This document shows, one piece after another, positions 63,429 to 64,000 of a DNA stretch of 64,000 nucleotides. The notes below the pieces were generated by a model. That model worked only from the letters and a program-made list of their open reading frames with translations, did no database searches and had not been told where the DNA came from. Source of the stretch: DATLWN01 sp963764315 (GTDB lineage Bacteria; Pseudomonadota; Zetaproteobacteria; Mariprofundales; Mariprofundaceae). The stretch lies in the NCBI GenBank assembly GCA_963764315.1, contig CAVXSB010000002.1, positions 62,001 through 126,000 of the forward strand. Direction: 5' to 3'. The translations under genes and the position numbers were made by a program. Numbering within the stretch: position 1 is the first letter of the stretch; each line of letters opens with the position of its first letter.

Positions 63429-63969
63429 CCTGCTGCTGCTGGCGGTCTTGCTGCCGGCATCGGCATCCGCCGCCATCTATACCTGGACGGATGCCGGCGG
63501 CTCCGTCCATTACTCGGATACGCCCGTGCACGGTTCGGCGGAGGTGGACATCGGCCATGGCAACACCGTGGCCAACCCGCATTACAACCAGGCGTCGTTG
63601 CGCAAACAGATCCCGTACCGCGACATCGGCGGGCAGATCCATGTGGATGGGCGGGTCAACGGCGTGCCCGTCGATTTCATTGTCGATACCGGCGCCAGTC
63701 TCGTCGTCATCCCGCGCGCCGTGGCCGCACAGGCCGGCATAGACACCGAGGGTACGGCCCGGCTGCAGACGGCCAACGGCATCATGAACGCGCCGGTGGC
63801 CAGCATCCGGCGTCTTTCGATCGGCGTCCTGCACGCCGATCATGTGCGCGCCGTCGTGCACGATATCGATGCCGCCGGCCGTACGGGTCTGCTCGGCATG
63901 AACGTGCTCGGCGACTACCGCATGACCGTCGATCATGCCCGCAGCCTGCTGCTGCTGGAGCCGAAATGA
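63382..63969 (+). CDS. DUF4124 plus retropepsin-like aspartic protease, periplasmic
   Basis: A 195-residue protein (ATG 63382; ATG 63388 also possible). A signal peptide (WGALRLSLLLLAVLLPASASAA) is followed by a DUF4124 domain (IYTWTDAGGSVHYSDTPV) and a retroviral-type aspartic protease domain with DFIVDTGASLVVIPRA (D-T-G-A-S active site) and LLGMNVLGDYRMTVD, the typical clan AA fold. The enzyme probably acts as a dimer in the periplasm. The substrate is unknown. Confidence 0.85.
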   Translation: MRMSVPSSIWGALRLSLLLLAVLLPASASAAIYTWTDAGGSVHYSDTPVHGSAEVDIGHGNTVANPHYNQASLRKQIPYRDIGGQIHVDGRVNGVPVDFIVDTGASLVVIPRAVAAQAGIDTEGTARLQTANGIMNAPVASIRRLSIGVLHADHVRAVVHDIDAAGRTGLLGMNVLGDYRMTVDHARSLLLLEPK

Positions 63970-64000
63970 GCGCCATCCTGCGCGCGGCCTGCGTGCAGAT
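63966..64000 (+). CDS. Start of a probable carbon-nitrogen hydrolase (nitrilase family)
   Basis: The ATG at 63966 overlaps the stop of the protease gene. Only MSAILRAACVQ is in the window; the ILRAACVQ start is typical of nitrilase/amidase-family N-termini, but eleven residues cannot prove it. Confidence 0.45.
   Translation, partial: MSAILRAACVQ

Overview
The window looks like part of the chromosome of a chemolithotrophic, probably acidophilic, sulfur-oxidising proteobacterium (Acidithiobacillia or a nearby gamma/beta lineage). The grounds are a type I sulfide:quinone oxidoreductase with all three redox cysteines, a rhodanese/DUF302/OsmC sulfur module, a cytochrome bd oxidase and an RNase J, which is uncommon in gammaproteobacteria. 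The genus call is inference from gene content. GC content is high over most of the window but visibly lower around 36.1-36.5, 37.7-38.0, 46.5-47.7 and 60.1-61.8 kb.

Layout. 0-8.5 kb: the serS 3' end, a heavy-metal RND pump (TolC with a frameshift, pump, PII-like DUF3240 protein; no adaptor gene), three tRNA genes and several small secreted or membrane proteins. 8.6-19.8 kb: housekeeping genes thiL-pgpA-pncC, HAD phosphatase, pyrE-rnj-ftsK-lolA, a FadL-type porin, rarA-crcB. 20-23 kb: cytochrome bd operon cydP-A-B-X. 23-25.1 kb: sixA, a CHAD protein and a DUF2726 protein. 25.1-34.7 kb: a long leftward sulfide-response array (BigR/SqrR-like ArsR repressor, tripartite RND pump, DUF2892, rhodanese, sqr, OsmC, DUF302, TPMT-like methyltransferase). 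34.7-36.1 kb: argB and a membrane protein. 36.5-44.2 kb: a nitrogen island with a porin, glnK-amtB, an unrecognised 364-residue protein, glnA and a second glnK-amtB, with two or three sigma-54-like promoters. 44.2-46.5 kb: glutamine amidotransferase, YbiB and DJ-1 proteins.

The most striking part is an accessory island between the DJ-1 gene and trmB (46.5-61.8 kb). It holds a RiPP system: a hybrid histidine kinase and a NarL-type regulator, a Nif11/NHLP-type precursor peptide with a Gly/His-repeat core, a radical SAM protein resembling PoyD-type peptide epimerases, a TolC-like protein, an NHLM-type HlyD protein, a C39-peptidase ABC exporter and a second NHLM-type ABC exporter. The precursor is intact. 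Every long maturation and export gene is broken by one or more frameshifts (about 15 in 7.6 kb, plus one in a neighbouring CheY-like gene), yet the catalytic motifs survive. Outside this island I see only two comparable frameshifts. This means either very recent decay of the cluster or locally poor sequence. Downstream are CheY-like, receiver-like, DUF2934 and HD-GYP signalling genes. The window closes with core-type genes: trmB, a DUF4438 protein, a DUF4124/retropepsin-like protease and the start of a probable carbon-nitrogen hydrolase.
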